Source: Pseudomonas fildesensis
GTDB lineage: Bacteria > Pseudomonadota > Gammaproteobacteria > Pseudomonadales > Pseudomonadaceae
Direction of reading: 5' to 3'
Assembly: GCF_001050345.1 (NCBI RefSeq)
Contig: NZ_LFMW01000006.1
Location: forward strand, 100,396-164,395
DNA: 64,000 nt
Shown here: in pieces, positions 1-10,670 of the stretch
Layout of the letters: each line of letters opens with the position of its first letter
How positions within the stretch are numbered: position 1 is the first letter of the stretch
Program-made: the position numbers and the translations under genes
Notes under the pieces: generated by a model
What the model was told of the DNA's origin: nothing
Databases searched by the model: none
What the model saw: the letters and a program-made list of their open reading frames with translations, nothing else

Positions 1-664
1 GCAGTGGCTGGGCACGACGGATCATGTCCAGGGTTGCACGGTCCAGGTCGGCGTTGCCGGAGCGCCCCACCAGCTCGTACGACAGCACGTTGCCTTCGGC
101 GTCGACCACGAAGCGCAAGCGGTTCAGGCCTTCCTTGCCACGGGCCTGGGCGCTCGCCGGGTACTTCTTGTACTTCTGCAAGTGCGCCAGCAGGGTGCCT
201 TCCCAGGAGGCTTTGGCCGCGACCTGTTGGGGCGATGGGCCGGGCACGGGCTGGGCCGATTTTTCCGCCGGCGCATTGTTCTGTGGCGATTCGCTCGGTG
301 GGTCCTCGGAAGGCTTCTCCTTGGGCGGGTCGGGCTTCTTCTCCACAGGCTTGGGCGGCTGAGGTTTGGGCTTGGGCTTGACCGGCTTGGGCACCTGGAT
401 CGTCGGCTTGGGCGCTTCAGCCAGCTTCGGCAGTGGCAGTTCTTCCACCGGTGCGGGCGGTTGCGGCGGCGTCACCACTTTCGGCGGAGCCGGAGGCGGT
501 GGTGCCGGCGCGGGTGCCAGGTCGATGACCATGGCCGCCGGTGGCAGTTGGACCGAGCGCGGGGCCGACCAGTGGAGCGCGATAGCAATCGCGACGGCGT
601 GCACGCCCAGCACGACGGCAAGGCTGGTGCCATAACGCGTCAGTTTGTGGCGCGTCGTGATCAT
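1..664 (-). CDS. tonB: TonB energy-transducing protein (3' end cut by window edge)
   Basis: TonB links the ExbB/ExbD proton channel to outer-membrane TonB-dependent receptors for siderophore and other uptake. The visible 221 codons give a short cytoplasmic start (MITTRHKLTRYG), one N-terminal membrane anchor, then a long Pro/Lys-rich periplasmic stretch with PKPxPKPxP repeats and the beginning of the TonB C-terminal domain (residues near 150-221, including YPASAQARGKEG and GRSGNADLD). The C-terminus is off the left edge. The ATG overlaps the exbD stop in an ATGA arrangement, which indicates translational coupling in an exbB-exbD-tonB operon. Confidence 0.93.
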   Translation of the reverse strand, partial: MITTRHKLTRYGTSLAVVLGVHAVAIAIALHWSAPRSVQLPPAAMVIDLAPAPAPPPPAPPKVVTPPQPPAPVEELPLPKLAEAPKPTIQVPKPVKPKPKPQPPKPVEKKPDPPKEKPSEDPPSESPQNNAPAEKSAQPVPGPSPQQVAAKASWEGTLLAHLQKYKKYPASAQARGKEGLNRLRFVVDAEGNVLSYELVGRSGNADLDRATLDMIRRAQPL

Positions 665-1086
665 TTCTTGGCTGCCGTCTCAAGTCCGACCAGGCCTACC
701 TTAAGGTAGCCGGCTGCCCGCAGGGCATCCATCACGCTCATCAGGTCGCCGTAGTCCACGCCTTTGTCGGCCTGGAAGAAGATCGTCGTGTCTTTCTTGC
801 CTTGGGTCTTGGCATCCAGCACCGGGCCCAGGCTTTCGGTTTTGACTTCTTCTTCGCCCAGGAACAGACGTTGGTCCGCCTTGACGCTGAGGAAAATCGG
901 CTTCTCTGGCCGCGGCGTCGGCTTGGCGCTGGAGGCGGGCAGGTCAACCTTGATGTCCACGGTGGCCAACGGTGCTGCCACCATGAAGATGATCAGCAGC
1001 ACCAGCATCACGTCGATAAACGGCGTGACGTTGATTTCGTGGTTCTCGACGAGCTCGTCGTCGCCTTGATTCAAATGCAGGCCCAT
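661..1086 (-). CDS. exbD: ExbD biopolymer transport protein
   Basis: This is the 141-residue ExbD subunit of the inner-membrane proton channel that energises TonB. It has a short cytoplasmic N-terminus, one transmembrane helix near residues 20-42 carrying the conserved aspartate in NVTPFIDVMLVLL, and a periplasmic domain. The length is normal for the family. It lies 6 bp after exbB and overlaps the tonB start by four bases, so the three genes form one transcription unit. Confidence 0.96.
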   Translation of the reverse strand: MGLHLNQGDDELVENHEINVTPFIDVMLVLLIIFMVAAPLATVDIKVDLPASSAKPTPRPEKPIFLSVKADQRLFLGEEEVKTESLGPVLDAKTQGKKDTTIFFQADKGVDYGDLMSVMDALRAAGYLKVGLVGLETAAKK

Positions 1087-1092
1087 GGCCGA

Positions 1093-2073
1093 TTACCCCA
1101 CTTTCACCATGTGCGGTTGCGAGCTGCGCTCGTTAGGCAAGTGATCGAGGTCGCGGCTGACCAGCAGCAGGACTTCTGCCGACGCGTCCGATACCTGGGC
1201 CTTGTAGCCGGCAATCGAACGGGCGAAGACGTTGTAGATCACCACCGCAGGAATCGCGGCAACCAGGCCGAGGGCGGTTGCCAGCAGGGCTTCGGCAATG
1301 CCGGGGGCCACAACGGCGAGGTTGGTGGTCTGGGTTTTGGCGATGCCGATAAAGCTGTTCATGATGCCCCACACGGTACCGAACAGGCCTACGAAGGGCG
1401 CGGTTGAACCGATGGTGGCAAGCACGCCGGTGCCATTGCTCATGTTACGACCGCAGGCAGCGACCAAGCGCTCCAGGCGGAACGCCACGCGCTCCTTTAT
1501 ACCTTCTTTTTCGCGGGTGTTGGCCGACAGGCGCATTTCTTCCAGCGCATCGTGCACCAGGGTGTTGGCCAGGGTGCCCTTCTTGGTCGCGCTTTCGCTC
1601 GCTTCCTTGAGGGTGGTGGCCTTTTTCAGGTGGACGATTTCAGTACGCAGACGACGCTTGGCGCCCAGCAGCTCGAAGCCCTTGGCGATCCAGATGGTCC
1701 AGGTGATGATCGAGGCGATGGCCAGGCCGATCATCACGATCTTCACGATGATGTCGGCGTTCTGGTACATGCCCCAAGGTGACAGGTCGTGGGCCATGCC
1801 CAGGGTGTTGTTTTCTTCCAGCACAACGCCGGTTTCGTCGGCGGCGGCAGGGTCTGCAACCTGGGCCGGATCGGTGGCGGCTGGCGCGGCGGCGGGAGTA
1901 GCCGGGGTGGCAGCATTCTGCTCGGCGGCAGCCGGAGCAGCGGGTGCGGTGGCATCGGCGAATGCGGCGGTCGGTGCCAGCATTACGCTGAACAGCAACG
2001 CAGCAATCGCGCGCCAGGCGCGGGATGGGCTGTGAGGCTTGGTTGGCGAAGCGGGGGTTGTATTACGTGTCAT
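1093..2073 (-). CDS. exbB: ExbB tonB-system energizer
   Basis: ExbB forms the proton-channel oligomer around ExbD. The 326-residue product has an N-terminal signal-like segment (AIAALLFSVMLAPTAAFA), then an Ala/Pro-rich linker to about residue 85. Three membrane helices of the MotA/TolQ/ExbB channel family follow (near 110-130, 215-240 and 260-285). The long N-terminal extension is the ExbB form usual in Pseudomonas and is longer than E. coli ExbB. It is the first gene of the exbB-exbD-tonB operon. Confidence 0.94.
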   Translation of the reverse strand: MTRNTTPASPTKPHSPSRAWRAIAALLFSVMLAPTAAFADATAPAAPAAAEQNAATPATPAAAPAATDPAQVADPAAADETGVVLEENNTLGMAHDLSPWGMYQNADIIVKIVMIGLAIASIITWTIWIAKGFELLGAKRRLRTEIVHLKKATTLKEASESATKKGTLANTLVHDALEEMRLSANTREKEGIKERVAFRLERLVAACGRNMSNGTGVLATIGSTAPFVGLFGTVWGIMNSFIGIAKTQTTNLAVVAPGIAEALLATALGLVAAIPAVVIYNVFARSIAGYKAQVSDASAEVLLLVSRDLDHLPNERSSQPHMVKVG

Positions 2074-2153
2074 GCTGGCCGGACCTGAGAGGAAAAAAAG
2101 AGTGATCGTCCTGCCAGACCCTTGGAGGGGTCGAGGACAAATGGGCCGTTATT

Positions 2154-2174
2154 ATTGCAAGTAATTCTTGTTAA
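2154..2174 (-). promoter_or_regulatory. Possible iron-responsive (Fur-like) region upstream of exbB
   Basis: The only AT-rich palindromic stretch upstream of exbB (read on the plus strand, TTGCAAGTAATTCTTGTTAA) lies about 80-100 bp before its start. exbBD-tonB operons are commonly Fur-regulated. The match to the 19-bp Fur consensus is only about 7-8 of 19, so this is a weak candidate. Confidence 0.22.
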
Positions 2175-2264
2175 CAGAAGTAATACAGTAACTTTATTTG
2201 CCCTTTTTCTGGCCGTTGGTCATCTGTGAGGGCTAATCTAGACCTTTAAGAGCGGAGTTTTGTG

Positions 2265-3122
2265 ATGTCTGTGCCTTCTGTTGTGATTGCCGGTTGCGGC
2301 GATGTGGGTAGTCGGCTGGCTAGCCAATTGCTGGCCTCGGAATGGGAGGTTTACGGCCTGCGGCGCGATATTTCGCGCCTGCCCGATGGTGTGATCGGCA
2401 TCGCTGGCGATCTGTTCAATAAGGACTGCCCTGACACCTGGCCGATTGGCGGGGTGGACTATCTGGTGTATTGCGCCGCTGCGACGGACCACGACGAAGC
2501 CGGCTATCGCGCGGCTTATGTGCAAGGTTTGAAATATGTGCTGGAGTGGCTGGAGGATTACGGCCAGACGCCCAAGCATTTGCTGTTTGTGTCCAGCAGC
2601 AGCGTCTATGGGCAGCTAAACGGCGAGTGGGTCGACGAAACGTCCGAAACCCAGGCAAAGGGTTATTCCGGTCAGGTGATGCTTGAAGCCGAGCAGGTGG
2701 CGCTCAACAGCGGTATCCCGGCGAGCATCGTGCGGTTGACCGGGATATACGGCCCGGGCCGTGAGTGGTTGCTGACCCAGGTGCGCCAGGGTTATCGCGT
2801 GGCGATTGATCCACCTTTATATGGCAACCGGATTCATGCCGATGACGCGGCAGGCTTGTTGGCCTTTTTGTTGCGGCGGGTTGAGCTGGGCGGTTCGTTG
2901 GAGAAGATCTACATCGGCGTTGATGATGCGCCAGCGCCGTTGGCGGAGGTGGTGGATTGGCTGCGCGAATACCTGGGCGTGACGCAATGGTCCGAAGACG
3001 CCAGCGTGCGCCGTGCCGGCAGCAAGCAATGCAGCAATGCACGGGCCAAGGCGCTGGGTTGGGTGCCGACGTATGCGAGTTACCGGGAAGGGTATGCGGC
3101 GATCCTTGAAGGAAAGCGCTAA
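2265..3122 (+). CDS. SDR-family NAD(P)-dependent epimerase/reductase, YeeZ-like
   Basis: A 285-residue extended short-chain dehydrogenase. The N-terminal Rossmann glycine motif (IAGCGDVGSRLA, residues 7-18), the catalytic YSGQVMLEAE region near residue 137 and RLTGIYGPGR near 160 are all visible. This resembles the YeeZ/nucleoside-diphosphate-sugar epimerase-like group, whose substrate is not settled. I chose the ATG at 2265, preceded by GGAG, over the GTG one codon upstream. It stands alone, with convergent lipoprotein genes behind a shared terminator. Confidence 0.8.
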   Translation: MSVPSVVIAGCGDVGSRLASQLLASEWEVYGLRRDISRLPDGVIGIAGDLFNKDCPDTWPIGGVDYLVYCAAATDHDEAGYRAAYVQGLKYVLEWLEDYGQTPKHLLFVSSSSVYGQLNGEWVDETSETQAKGYSGQVMLEAEQVALNSGIPASIVRLTGIYGPGREWLLTQVRQGYRVAIDPPLYGNRIHADDAAGLLAFLLRRVELGGSLEKIYIGVDDAPAPLAEVVDWLREYLGVTQWSEDASVRRAGSKQCSNARAKALGWVPTYASYREGYAAILEGKR

Positions 3123-3124
3123 AT

Positions 3125-3153
3125 GAAAAAGGAGCCTCAGGCTCCTTTTTTAT
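3125..3153. terminator. Bidirectional rho-independent terminator
   Basis: The stem GGAGCC-TCA-GGCTCC (3131-3145) is flanked by an A-run on the left and a T-run on the right. It serves the plus-strand SDR gene and the minus-strand lipoprotein gene, whose stop lies within the T-run side. Confidence 0.85.
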
Positions 3154-3887
3154 CACTGCTTTTCCAGCAGCCATTGGCGCGGGCCAGGAGTGAGTTGCGG
3201 GATTTCGTCCGGCCGGGACAGGTTGATCTGCTTCAGTAACTCCATCCGTTTTCCGTAGCGGACGAAAATAAAACCGTCTCCCGAATAAACATTGCCTAAA
3301 AGCAGGGTGTCATTGCCTGCGCCTTGCGTGGCGCAGCCTCCTCCGAGGCATAACTCGTAACGATCATTTTGCGTCAGGCCTGACAAGCGCCCGTCAGCCG
3401 TGAACTCTACGGTGTTGCCGGCGCCAGGGCCTTCAATGATTTTCCATTTGCCGGCCATATAGGCTGCGTTCAGTGCCTGCCTGAAAGTCGTGCCCCACCT
3501 TGCACCGGCAGGCGCTGGTTGTGCAGCCCGTCGGAACACTTGCCCGGGATAACTTTTTGTAGGCAGCTGAGTGAGTTGCGTACCGTCCGATTGCAGTTCG
3601 TCGGTGCCGTGGCCGTTGTAGTCGACTGTCCAGTTGCCGGAAGCGTTTGGCAGCAACTGGCCGTCAGCCGCTTCAAATGCATTGCTGAACTGGGCCTTGC
3701 CGGTGCGGGTATCGATATTCCACTCCAGGTTCAACCCATTGGCGCCGATGGCTTGAAGTAATGAGCGGCCTTGGGCTGCACTATCAATGGCCGCTTGGTT
3801 GATCCAGAGGCCGCTGATGTCTGTTGCCAGGGGTTTGGGGGAGCAACCGCCCAGGAGTATCAGGCTAAAGATAAGTAGTGTGCGCAT
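3153..3887 (-). CDS. Predicted lipoprotein (paralogue of the next gene)
   Basis: A 244-residue protein with a lipoprotein signal peptide (MRTLLIFSLILLGGC, lipobox LGGC, Cys15). No known domain is recognised. It is a clear tandem paralogue of the gene at 3963-4706: both start the mature part with a D(I/V)SGxW(I/V)NQ(A/V)AID motif, both contain NLEW, AAYM.G.WKI and a paired-Cys segment (CLGGGC / CLAGDC), and both end in TPGPRQWLLEKQ. The location is probably a membrane-anchored envelope protein. Function is unknown. It has its own terminator between it and the upstream copy. Confidence 0.75.
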   Translation of the reverse strand: MRTLLIFSLILLGGCSPKPLATDISGLWINQAAIDSAAQGRSLLQAIGANGLNLEWNIDTRTGKAQFSNAFEAADGQLLPNASGNWTVDYNGHGTDELQSDGTQLTQLPTKSYPGQVFRRAAQPAPAGARWGTTFRQALNAAYMAGKWKIIEGPGAGNTVEFTADGRLSGLTQNDRYELCLGGGCATQGAGNDTLLLGNVYSGDGFIFVRYGKRMELLKQINLSRPDEIPQLTPGPRQWLLEKQ

Positions 3888-3930
3888 GGGGCAATCCGGG
3901 AAGGGGTAAAAACCATGTCGCAGACTAAAG

Positions 3931-3955
3931 AAAAAGGAGCCCGTGGGCTCCTTTG
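3931..3955 (-). terminator. Terminator between the two lipoprotein genes
   Basis: The stem GGAGCCC-GT-GGGCTCC (3936-3951) is followed, in the minus direction, by TTTTTC. It ends transcription of the gene at 3963-4706. Confidence 0.8.
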
Positions 3956-3962
3956 TTCTGTA

Positions 3963-4706
3963 TCACTGTTTTTCCAGTAACCACTGTCGCGGCCCGGGCG
4001 TAAACGAAGGCACTTCGTCCGTCTGCGCGGTGTTGATCGCCTGGAATATCTCCAGCTGCTTGCCCTTGCGGGCGAAGATCCAGGGGTTGCCCTGGCCGTT
4101 GAGTTGCAGCCAGATGCTGTCGTAGCCGCCGCTCATGGAAGCGCAATCGCCCGCCAGGCATAGCGAGTAGCGGTCGACGCCAGGCAAGCCGGCAACCTTG
4201 CCGTCCGCCTGGAACTGCACCGTGGCGCCGTTGCCGAAGCCGTCAGTGATCTTCCAGTCGCCGCCCATATAGGCTGCGTACAGCGCCCGTTCGAAGTTGG
4301 CACCCAGTGGCGCGCCCTCCGGAGCGGGGTCCTTGGCGCGTGCAAACAGCTGCTCAGGCTCGTTATCGTTGGCCACTTGCAGCAGTTGTTTGCCTTTGCG
4401 CTTGAGTTCGGTGGCGGAGCTGCCGTAGAAATCAACGCTCCAGGCGCCGGATTTTTCACCGAGCAGCTTGCCTTCGGCGACTTCAAATCCGTTGTAGTAG
4501 CGCGCCTGCGACGCCTTGGTGTTGACCTCCCATTCGAGGTTCGGGCCAAAGCTCTGCAACGCTTCACGCAAAGGGCCGCCCTTGGCTGCCGCATCGATGG
4601 CGACCTGGTTGACCCAGGTGCCGCTCACATCCAGGTCGGCGGGATTGCTGGCACAGCCGCCGAGCAACAGGGCGAGCAACGAAGAGGCTACAAGCGCTTT
4701 GCGCAT
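3963..4706 (-). CDS. Predicted lipoprotein (paralogue of the preceding gene)
   Basis: A 247-residue lipoprotein with signal MRKALVASSLLALLLGGC (Cys18). It is homologous along its full length to the gene at 3153-3887, with a shared N-terminal SGTWVNQ motif, a conserved cysteine pair (CLAGDC) and an identical last twelve residues. I chose the ATG at 4706 because AGGA sits 7 bases upstream; a GTG one codon earlier is too close to it. Function is unknown. The pair looks like an old tandem duplication, now diverged. Confidence 0.76.
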   Translation of the reverse strand: MRKALVASSLLALLLGGCASNPADLDVSGTWVNQVAIDAAAKGGPLREALQSFGPNLEWEVNTKASQARYYNGFEVAEGKLLGEKSGAWSVDFYGSSATELKRKGKQLLQVANDNEPEQLFARAKDPAPEGAPLGANFERALYAAYMGGDWKITDGFGNGATVQFQADGKVAGLPGVDRYSLCLAGDCASMSGGYDSIWLQLNGQGNPWIFARKGKQLEIFQAINTAQTDEVPSFTPGPRQWLLEKQ

Positions 4707-4761
4707 CACGAAATCCTTTTAAAACGAAGTCGGCGCAGCCCGTGGAGGCTGCGCCGGTGTT

Positions 4762-5142
4762 TTACTCGATGACCAGAATCGCGTCCATCTCAACCTGCGC
4801 ACCCTTTGGCAGGGCAGCAACGCCGATGGCGGCGCGGGCAGGGTAAGGCTGTTCGAAGTACTTGCCCATGATCTCGTTGACCTTGGCGAAGTGGCTCAGG
4901 TCGGTGAGGAAGATGTTCAGCTTGACGATGTCCTTGAACGAACCGCCAGCGGCTTCAGCCACGGACTTGAGGTTTTCGAAGACCTGTACGGTCTGGGCTT
5001 CGAAGCCTTCAACCAGTTCCATGGTCTTTGGGTCCAGCGGGATCTGGCCGGACATGTAGACGGTGTTGCCCGCCTTGATCGCCTGGGAGTAAGTACCGAT
5101 CGCGGCCGGGGCCTTGTCGCTGGTGATAACAGTCTTGGTCAT
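4762..5142 (-). CDS. ridA: RidA family 2-iminobutanoate/2-iminopropanoate deaminase
   Basis: RidA hydrolyses reactive enamines/imines such as 2-aminoacrylate released by PLP enzymes. The 126-residue product is the standard length and carries the family features [21 protein letters not shown] and the C-terminal [20 protein letters not shown] with the substrate-binding arginine. The start at 5142 has a perfect AAGGAG six bases upstream. It follows spoT, as in other Pseudomonas. A second RidA-family gene lies at 30797. Confidence 0.93.
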   Translation of the reverse strand: MTKTVITSDKAPAAIGTYSQAIKAGNTVYMSGQIPLDPKTMELVEGFEAQTVQVFENLKSVAEAAGGSFKDIVKLNIFLTDLSHFAKVNEIMGKYFEQPYPARAAIGVAALPKGAQVEMDAILVIE

Positions 5143-5179
5143 GAATGACTCCTTGTAATGGATGGGCTCATTTGAAGAG

Positions 5180-7285
5180 CTATGCACGCATACGGGTGAT
5201 GCGGATGACCCCGGTCAAGGCGCGCAGTTTCTTGATCACGCGGGCCAGGTGCACGCGGTCGTGTACGCTGACCACCAGTTGGACCACGCTGATGCGACCA
5301 TCGCGTTCGTCCATGCTGATTTTCTCGATATTGCCGTCGGCCGCGTTGACGCTGCTGGCCAGCAGGGCGATCAGGCCGCGCTGGTGTTCCAGCTCGACCC
5401 GCAGTTCGACGTTGAATTCGCCGGTGACATCCTTGGCCCACGAGAGCTGGATGCATTTTTCCGGGTTGTGGCGGATCTCGCTGATGTTGCGGCAGTTGTC
5501 CAGGTGCACGACCATGCCTTTGCCGGCAGACAGGTGGCCGACAATCGGGTCGCCGGGGATCGGCGTGCAGCACTTGGCGTAGCTGAGCACCAGGCCTTCG
5601 GTGCCGCGAATCGCCAGCGGGCCTTCGGCGCTTGGCAACTGTTCGCCTTCGCCCAGCAGGCGGCGGGCGACCACGTAGGCCATGCGGTTACCCAGGCCGA
5701 TATCTTCCAGCAGGTCTTCGATGGTTTCCTGGCGGTACTCGTGGAGCATCGCTTGCACGCGCTCCTCCGGGATCTTTTCCAGGGCGCTGTCGAAACCGTT
5801 GAGCACCTTGTTCAGCAGGCGTTCGCCGAGGCTGATGGACTCGGAACGGCGCTGCAGTTTCAACGCGTGACGGATGTGAGTGCGCGCCTTGCCGGTGACC
5901 ACAAAGTTAAGCCACGCCGGGTTCGGGCGGGCGCCCGGTGCGCTGACGATCTCCACCGTCGAGCCGCTTTGCAGCGGTTCGGACAGCGGGGCCAGGCGAC
6001 GGTTGATCCGGCAGGCGATGCAGCTGTTGCCGACATCGGTGTGCACCGCGTAGGCAAAGTCGACCGCCGTGGAGCCTTTGGGCAGCTCCATGATCCGGCC
6101 CTTGGGCGTGAACACGTAGACCTCGTCCGGGAACAGGTCGATCTTCACGCTTTCGATGAATTCCAGGGAGTTGCCGGCACGTTGCTGCATTTCCAGCACG
6201 CCTTTGACCCACTGGCGGGCGCGGGCATGTGTGCCTTTTGGCTGTTCGTCGCCGCTGGATTTGTACAGCCAGTGGGCGGCGATGCCGTTGTTGGCCATCT
6301 CTTCCATTTCCCGCGTGCGGATCTGGATTTCGATCGGCACCCCGTGCATACCGAACAGCGTGGTATGCAGCGACTGATAGCCATTGGCCTTGGGAATGGC
6401 GATGTAGTCCTTGAAGCGGCCCGGCAGGGGTTTGTACAAATTATGTACAGCGCCCAGCACGCGGTAGCAGGTGTCGACCTTGTCGACGATGATCCGGAAC
6501 GCGTACACGTCCATGATCTCGTTGAAGGCTCGACGCTTGCCGCGCATCTTCTTGTAGATGCCGTAGATGTGCTTCTGCCGGCCGCTGACCTCGCCCTCGA
6601 TCTCGTCAATCGCCAGGCAATGGCTCAGGGACTCTTCGATCTTGTTGACGATTTCCTTGCGGTTGCCGCGGGCGCGCTTGACCGCCTGGTAAATACGCGC
6701 CGAACGCATCGGGTGCATGGCCTTGAAACCGAGGTCTTCGAACTCGATACGAATGGCATGCATGCCCAGCCGGTTGGCGATGGGCGCGTAGATTTCCAGG
6801 GTTTCCTTGGCAATGCGCCGGCGTTTTTCGCCGGACAGCACTTCCAGCGTGCGCATGTTGTGCAGCCGGTCGGCCAGCTTGACCAGAATCACCCGGATAT
6901 CGCGGGCCATGGCCATGGCCATTTTCTGGAAGTTTTCCGCCTGGGCTTCGGCCTTGGTCTCGAAGTTCATTTGGGTCAGTTTGCTGACCCCGTCGACCAG
7001 TTCGGCCACGGTTTCGCCAAATTGCGCACTGAGCGCTTCCTTGGCGATGCCGGTGTCTTCGATCACGTCATGCAGCATCGCAGCCATCAGGCTCTGATGG
7101 TCCATGTGCATGTCGGCCAGAATATTTGCCACCGCAAGAGGATGGGTGACATACGCCTCGCCGCTACGGCGGCGTTGGCCGTCGTGGGCTTGTTCGGCGT
7201 AGAAATACGCTCGGCGGACCAGGTTGACCTGGTCTGGGCCGAGGTAGGTCGATAAGCGATCGGCGAGGGCGTCTATGCTCGGCAA
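5180..7285 (-). CDS. spoT: Bifunctional (p)ppGpp synthetase/hydrolase SpoT
   Basis: SpoT controls (p)ppGpp in the stringent response. Domains in the 701-residue protein: HD hydrolase (about 20-200, with H48 and H72-D73 in LHDVIEDT), synthetase domain (about 230-350, [13 protein letters not shown]), TGS (about 385-450, starting VFTPKGRI), a helical part, and a C-terminal ACT domain (about 625-701). The intact HD box supports hydrolase activity. The start is TTG ([12 protein letters not shown]), with GGAG 8 bases before it, and the HD domain would be truncated by a later start. It lies downstream of rpoZ in the gmk-rpoZ-spoT order. Confidence 0.95.
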   Translation of the reverse strand: MPSIDALADRLSTYLGPDQVNLVRRAYFYAEQAHDGQRRRSGEAYVTHPLAVANILADMHMDHQSLMAAMLHDVIEDTGIAKEALSAQFGETVAELVDGVSKLTQMNFETKAEAQAENFQKMAMAMARDIRVILVKLADRLHNMRTLEVLSGEKRRRIAKETLEIYAPIANRLGMHAIRIEFEDLGFKAMHPMRSARIYQAVKRARGNRKEIVNKIEESLSHCLAIDEIEGEVSGRQKHIYGIYKKMRGKRRAFNEIMDVYAFRIIVDKVDTCYRVLGAVHNLYKPLPGRFKDYIAIPKANGYQSLHTTLFGMHGVPIEIQIRTREMEEMANNGIAAHWLYKSSGDEQPKGTHARARQWVKGVLEMQQRAGNSLEFIESVKIDLFPDEVYVFTPKGRIMELPKGSTAVDFAYAVHTDVGNSCIACRINRRLAPLSEPLQSGSTVEIVSAPGARPNPAWLNFVVTGKARTHIRHALKLQRRSESISLGERLLNKVLNGFDSALEKIPEERVQAMLHEYRQETIEDLLEDIGLGNRMAYVVARRLLGEGEQLPSAEGPLAIRGTEGLVLSYAKCCTPIPGDPIVGHLSAGKGMVVHLDNCRNISEIRHNPEKCIQLSWAKDVTGEFNVELRVELEHQRGLIALLASSVNAADGNIEKISMDERDGRISVVQLVVSVHDRVHLARVIKKLRALTGVIRITRMRA

Positions 7286-7345
7286 AGTGTTAACTCCTGC
7301 CGTTGGCTGTGACCCCGCGCCGTGCTACGTCGACCAGGCATAGGC

Positions 7346-7609
7346 TTAGACGGCCTCGTTGGACTCGTCCTCGAACGCTGCAAACAGCGGTTCGTCTTCA
7401 ACGATTTCGGCGTTGGCGATGAACTCGTAGCTCATCAGGCCTTCAGCGATTTCACGCAGGGCTACAACGGTAGGCTTGTCGTTTTCCCACTGGACCAGGG
7501 GCTCTTTGCCGCCAGTGGCCAGTTGACGGGCACGCTTGGTAGAGAGCATGACCAGCTCAAAGCGGTTTGCCACGTGGTCTAGGCAGTCTTCAACGGTTAC
7601 GCGGGCCAT
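7346..7609 (-). CDS. rpoZ: RNA polymerase omega subunit
   Basis: An 87-residue omega subunit, which binds beta-prime and helps assembly of RNA polymerase. The N-terminal [30 protein letters not shown] is characteristic. The length is normal. It sits between gmk and spoT, and the products connect to guanine-nucleotide metabolism and (p)ppGpp, the usual conserved neighbourhood. Confidence 0.96.
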   Translation of the reverse strand: MARVTVEDCLDHVANRFELVMLSTKRARQLATGGKEPLVQWENDKPTVVALREIAEGLMSYEFIANAEIVEDEPLFAAFEDESNEAV

Positions 7610-7690
7610 GATATTCCTCGGAGCGGATGCAAGATGCGCGCTGCCCGGTTGGGCGAGCGGACTGAACAGTTTAAAAAATCACCAGCGTTT

Positions 7691-7764
7691 AGGGAAGCGC
7701 TGATTTTTCCAAGTTCCCTGAAAACCGCTGCAAGTGCCAATGTAAAGCCCTTACAGCGGTTTTG
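7691..7764. terminator. Nested hairpins between gmk and rpoZ
   Basis: Two inverted repeats lie in this 166-bp gap: AAAACCGCTG (7721-7730) pairs with CAGCGGTTTT (7754-7763), and AGGGAA (7691-7696) pairs with TTCCCT (7714-7719). The first has T-runs on both sides when transcribed and can act as a terminator or attenuator downstream of gmk. Confidence 0.5.
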
Positions 7765-7775
7765 GGAAGCGCCAA

Positions 7776-9270
<1,495 letters not shown>

Positions 9271-9432
9271 GGAGGTACCTCGCGTTGCAGTCCCGCAAAA
9301 GCGGGCTGATGGGTAAATTGAAGCCGACAGGCTGCGAAGGCGCAGGAGTGTAGCGCAGTGGGGCGGGAGGCCCCAAACGCTGGCGTTAACAAAGCGCGAC
9401 AAGCCGGTCTTTCGTAACCGGATTTTTAGAAG

Positions 9433-9461
9433 TGCCCCGAATCGGCTCGCGGCTCTATAAT
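9433..9461 (+). promoter_or_regulatory. Sigma-70 promoter for rph
   Basis: A perfect -10 box TATAAT is at 9456-9461, 38 bases before the rph ATG. No clear -35 box is seen at 17-bp spacing (the sequence there is TGCCCC), so an activator or an extended element may help. Confidence 0.55.
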
Positions 9462-9498
9462 GCTCGGCAGTTTTTCGTCCTCAGTACAGGTATCCCCT

Positions 9499-10221
9499 AT
9501 GAAACGTCCAAGTGGTCGCGCTGCCGATCAGCTCCGCTCGATCCGCATCACCCGCAACTACACCAAACACGCCGAGGGATCCGTACTGGTCGAGTTTGGC
9601 GATACCAAGGTGATCTGCACCGTCAGCGTCGAAAACGGCGTGCCGCGTTTCCTCAAGGGCCAGGGCCAGGGTTGGTTGACCGCCGAATACGGCATGTTGC
9701 CGCGCGCCACCGGCGAGCGTAACCAGCGTGAAGCCAGCCGTGGCAAGCAAGGCGGCCGTACCCTGGAAATCCAGCGTCTGATCGGCCGCTCCCTGCGCGC
9801 CGCCCTGGACATGTCCAAGCTGGGCGACGTGACCCTGTACGTCGACTGCGACGTGATCCAGGCCGACGGCGGCACCCGTACCGCGTCCATCACCGGTGCC
9901 ATGGTGGCCCTGGTTGACGCGCTGAAAGTGATCAAGAAACGTGGCGGCCTGAAAGCCGGCGACCCGCTCAAGCCGATGATCGCTGCTGTGTCGGTGGGCA
10001 TGTACCAGGGCGAGCCTGTGCTGGACCTGGACTACCTGGAAGACTCGGCTGCCGAGACCGACCTGAACGTAGTGATGACCAACACCGGTGGCTTCATCGA
10101 AGTGCAGGGCACCGCCGAAGGCGCACCGTTCCAGCCAGCTGACCTGAATGCCATGCTGGCCCTGGCCCAGAAAGGCATGACCGAAATCTTCGAACTGCAG
10201 AACGCCGCACTGGCTGACTGA
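9499..10221 (+). CDS. rph: Ribonuclease PH
   Basis: A phosphate-dependent 3'-5' exoribonuclease that trims tRNA 3' ends. The 240-residue product starts [13 protein letters not shown] and includes [34 protein letters not shown] and the metal/phosphate segment [18 protein letters not shown]. This is full length with no frameshift (unlike E. coli K-12 rph-1). The start lies 8 bases after AGG. Confidence 0.96.
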   Translation: MKRPSGRAADQLRSIRITRNYTKHAEGSVLVEFGDTKVICTVSVENGVPRFLKGQGQGWLTAEYGMLPRATGERNQREASRGKQGGRTLEIQRLIGRSLRAALDMSKLGDVTLYVDCDVIQADGGTRTASITGAMVALVDALKVIKKRGGLKAGDPLKPMIAAVSVGMYQGEPVLDLDYLEDSAAETDLNVVMTNTGGFIEVQGTAEGAPFQPADLNAMLALAQKGMTEIFELQNAALAD

Positions 10222-10243
10222 GTCGGCCTCAAGGAGCAACGCC

Positions 10244-10612
10244 ATGAATGACAGTCAATTGCCGGTCCCGGCACCGTCCAAGGAAGTGCGGCAGTGGGCC
10301 ATGTTGTGTCACTTCGCGGCGTTTCTAGGGTTGGTATTCCCTTTCGGCAGCCTGCTGGGGCCGTTGATCCTGTGGCAAATCAAGAAGGACATGGACCCGC
10401 TCATCGATGATCAGGGCAAGGAGGCGCTGAACTTCCAGATCACCGTGGCCATCGCCTGGTTGGTCTGCATGGTGCTGGGGTTTGTGGTGATTGGCTTTCT
10501 GTTGATGTTGATTCTGGTGGTTGCGGCGCTGGTGCTGACGATCATTGGGGGTATCAAGGCCAACAACGGCACCGCTTACCGTTATCCGTGGACCTGGCGC
10601 CTGATCAAATAA
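10244..10612 (+). CDS. DUF4870 small membrane protein
   Basis: A 122-residue membrane protein of the DUF4870 (Tic20-like) family. A cytosolic N-terminus is followed by a hydrophobic segment near residues 18-42, the conserved DDQGKEALNFQIT loop, and a long hydrophobic stretch near 63-105 that can form two helices. Function is unknown. It follows rph by 22 bp and may be co-transcribed. It ends at a strong terminator. Confidence 0.82.
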   Translation: MNDSQLPVPAPSKEVRQWAMLCHFAAFLGLVFPFGSLLGPLILWQIKKDMDPLIDDQGKEALNFQITVAIAWLVCMVLGFVVIGFLLMLILVVAALVLTIIGGIKANNGTAYRYPWTWRLIK

Positions 10613-10623
10613 TGAGCGCCCAC

Positions 10624-10655
10624 AAAAAAACCGACAGTGATGTCGGTTTTTTTGT
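10624..10655. terminator. Bidirectional terminator between DUF4870 gene and crc
   Basis: The stem CCGACA-GTGA-TGTCGG (10631-10646) is flanked by seven A and seven T residues. It separates convergent transcription units. Confidence 0.88.
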
Positions 10656-10670
10656 ACCTGGAAAAAGACC

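Noticed and set aside
2154..2174. Strong Fur box before exbB
   Set aside because: Only 7-8 of 19 positions match the consensus; kept as a low-confidence site only.
5162..7255. Very long open frame (697 codons) on the strand opposite spoT
   Set aside because: It mirrors the spoT codons in GC-rich DNA. Composition is not protein-like, and spoT has all family motifs.
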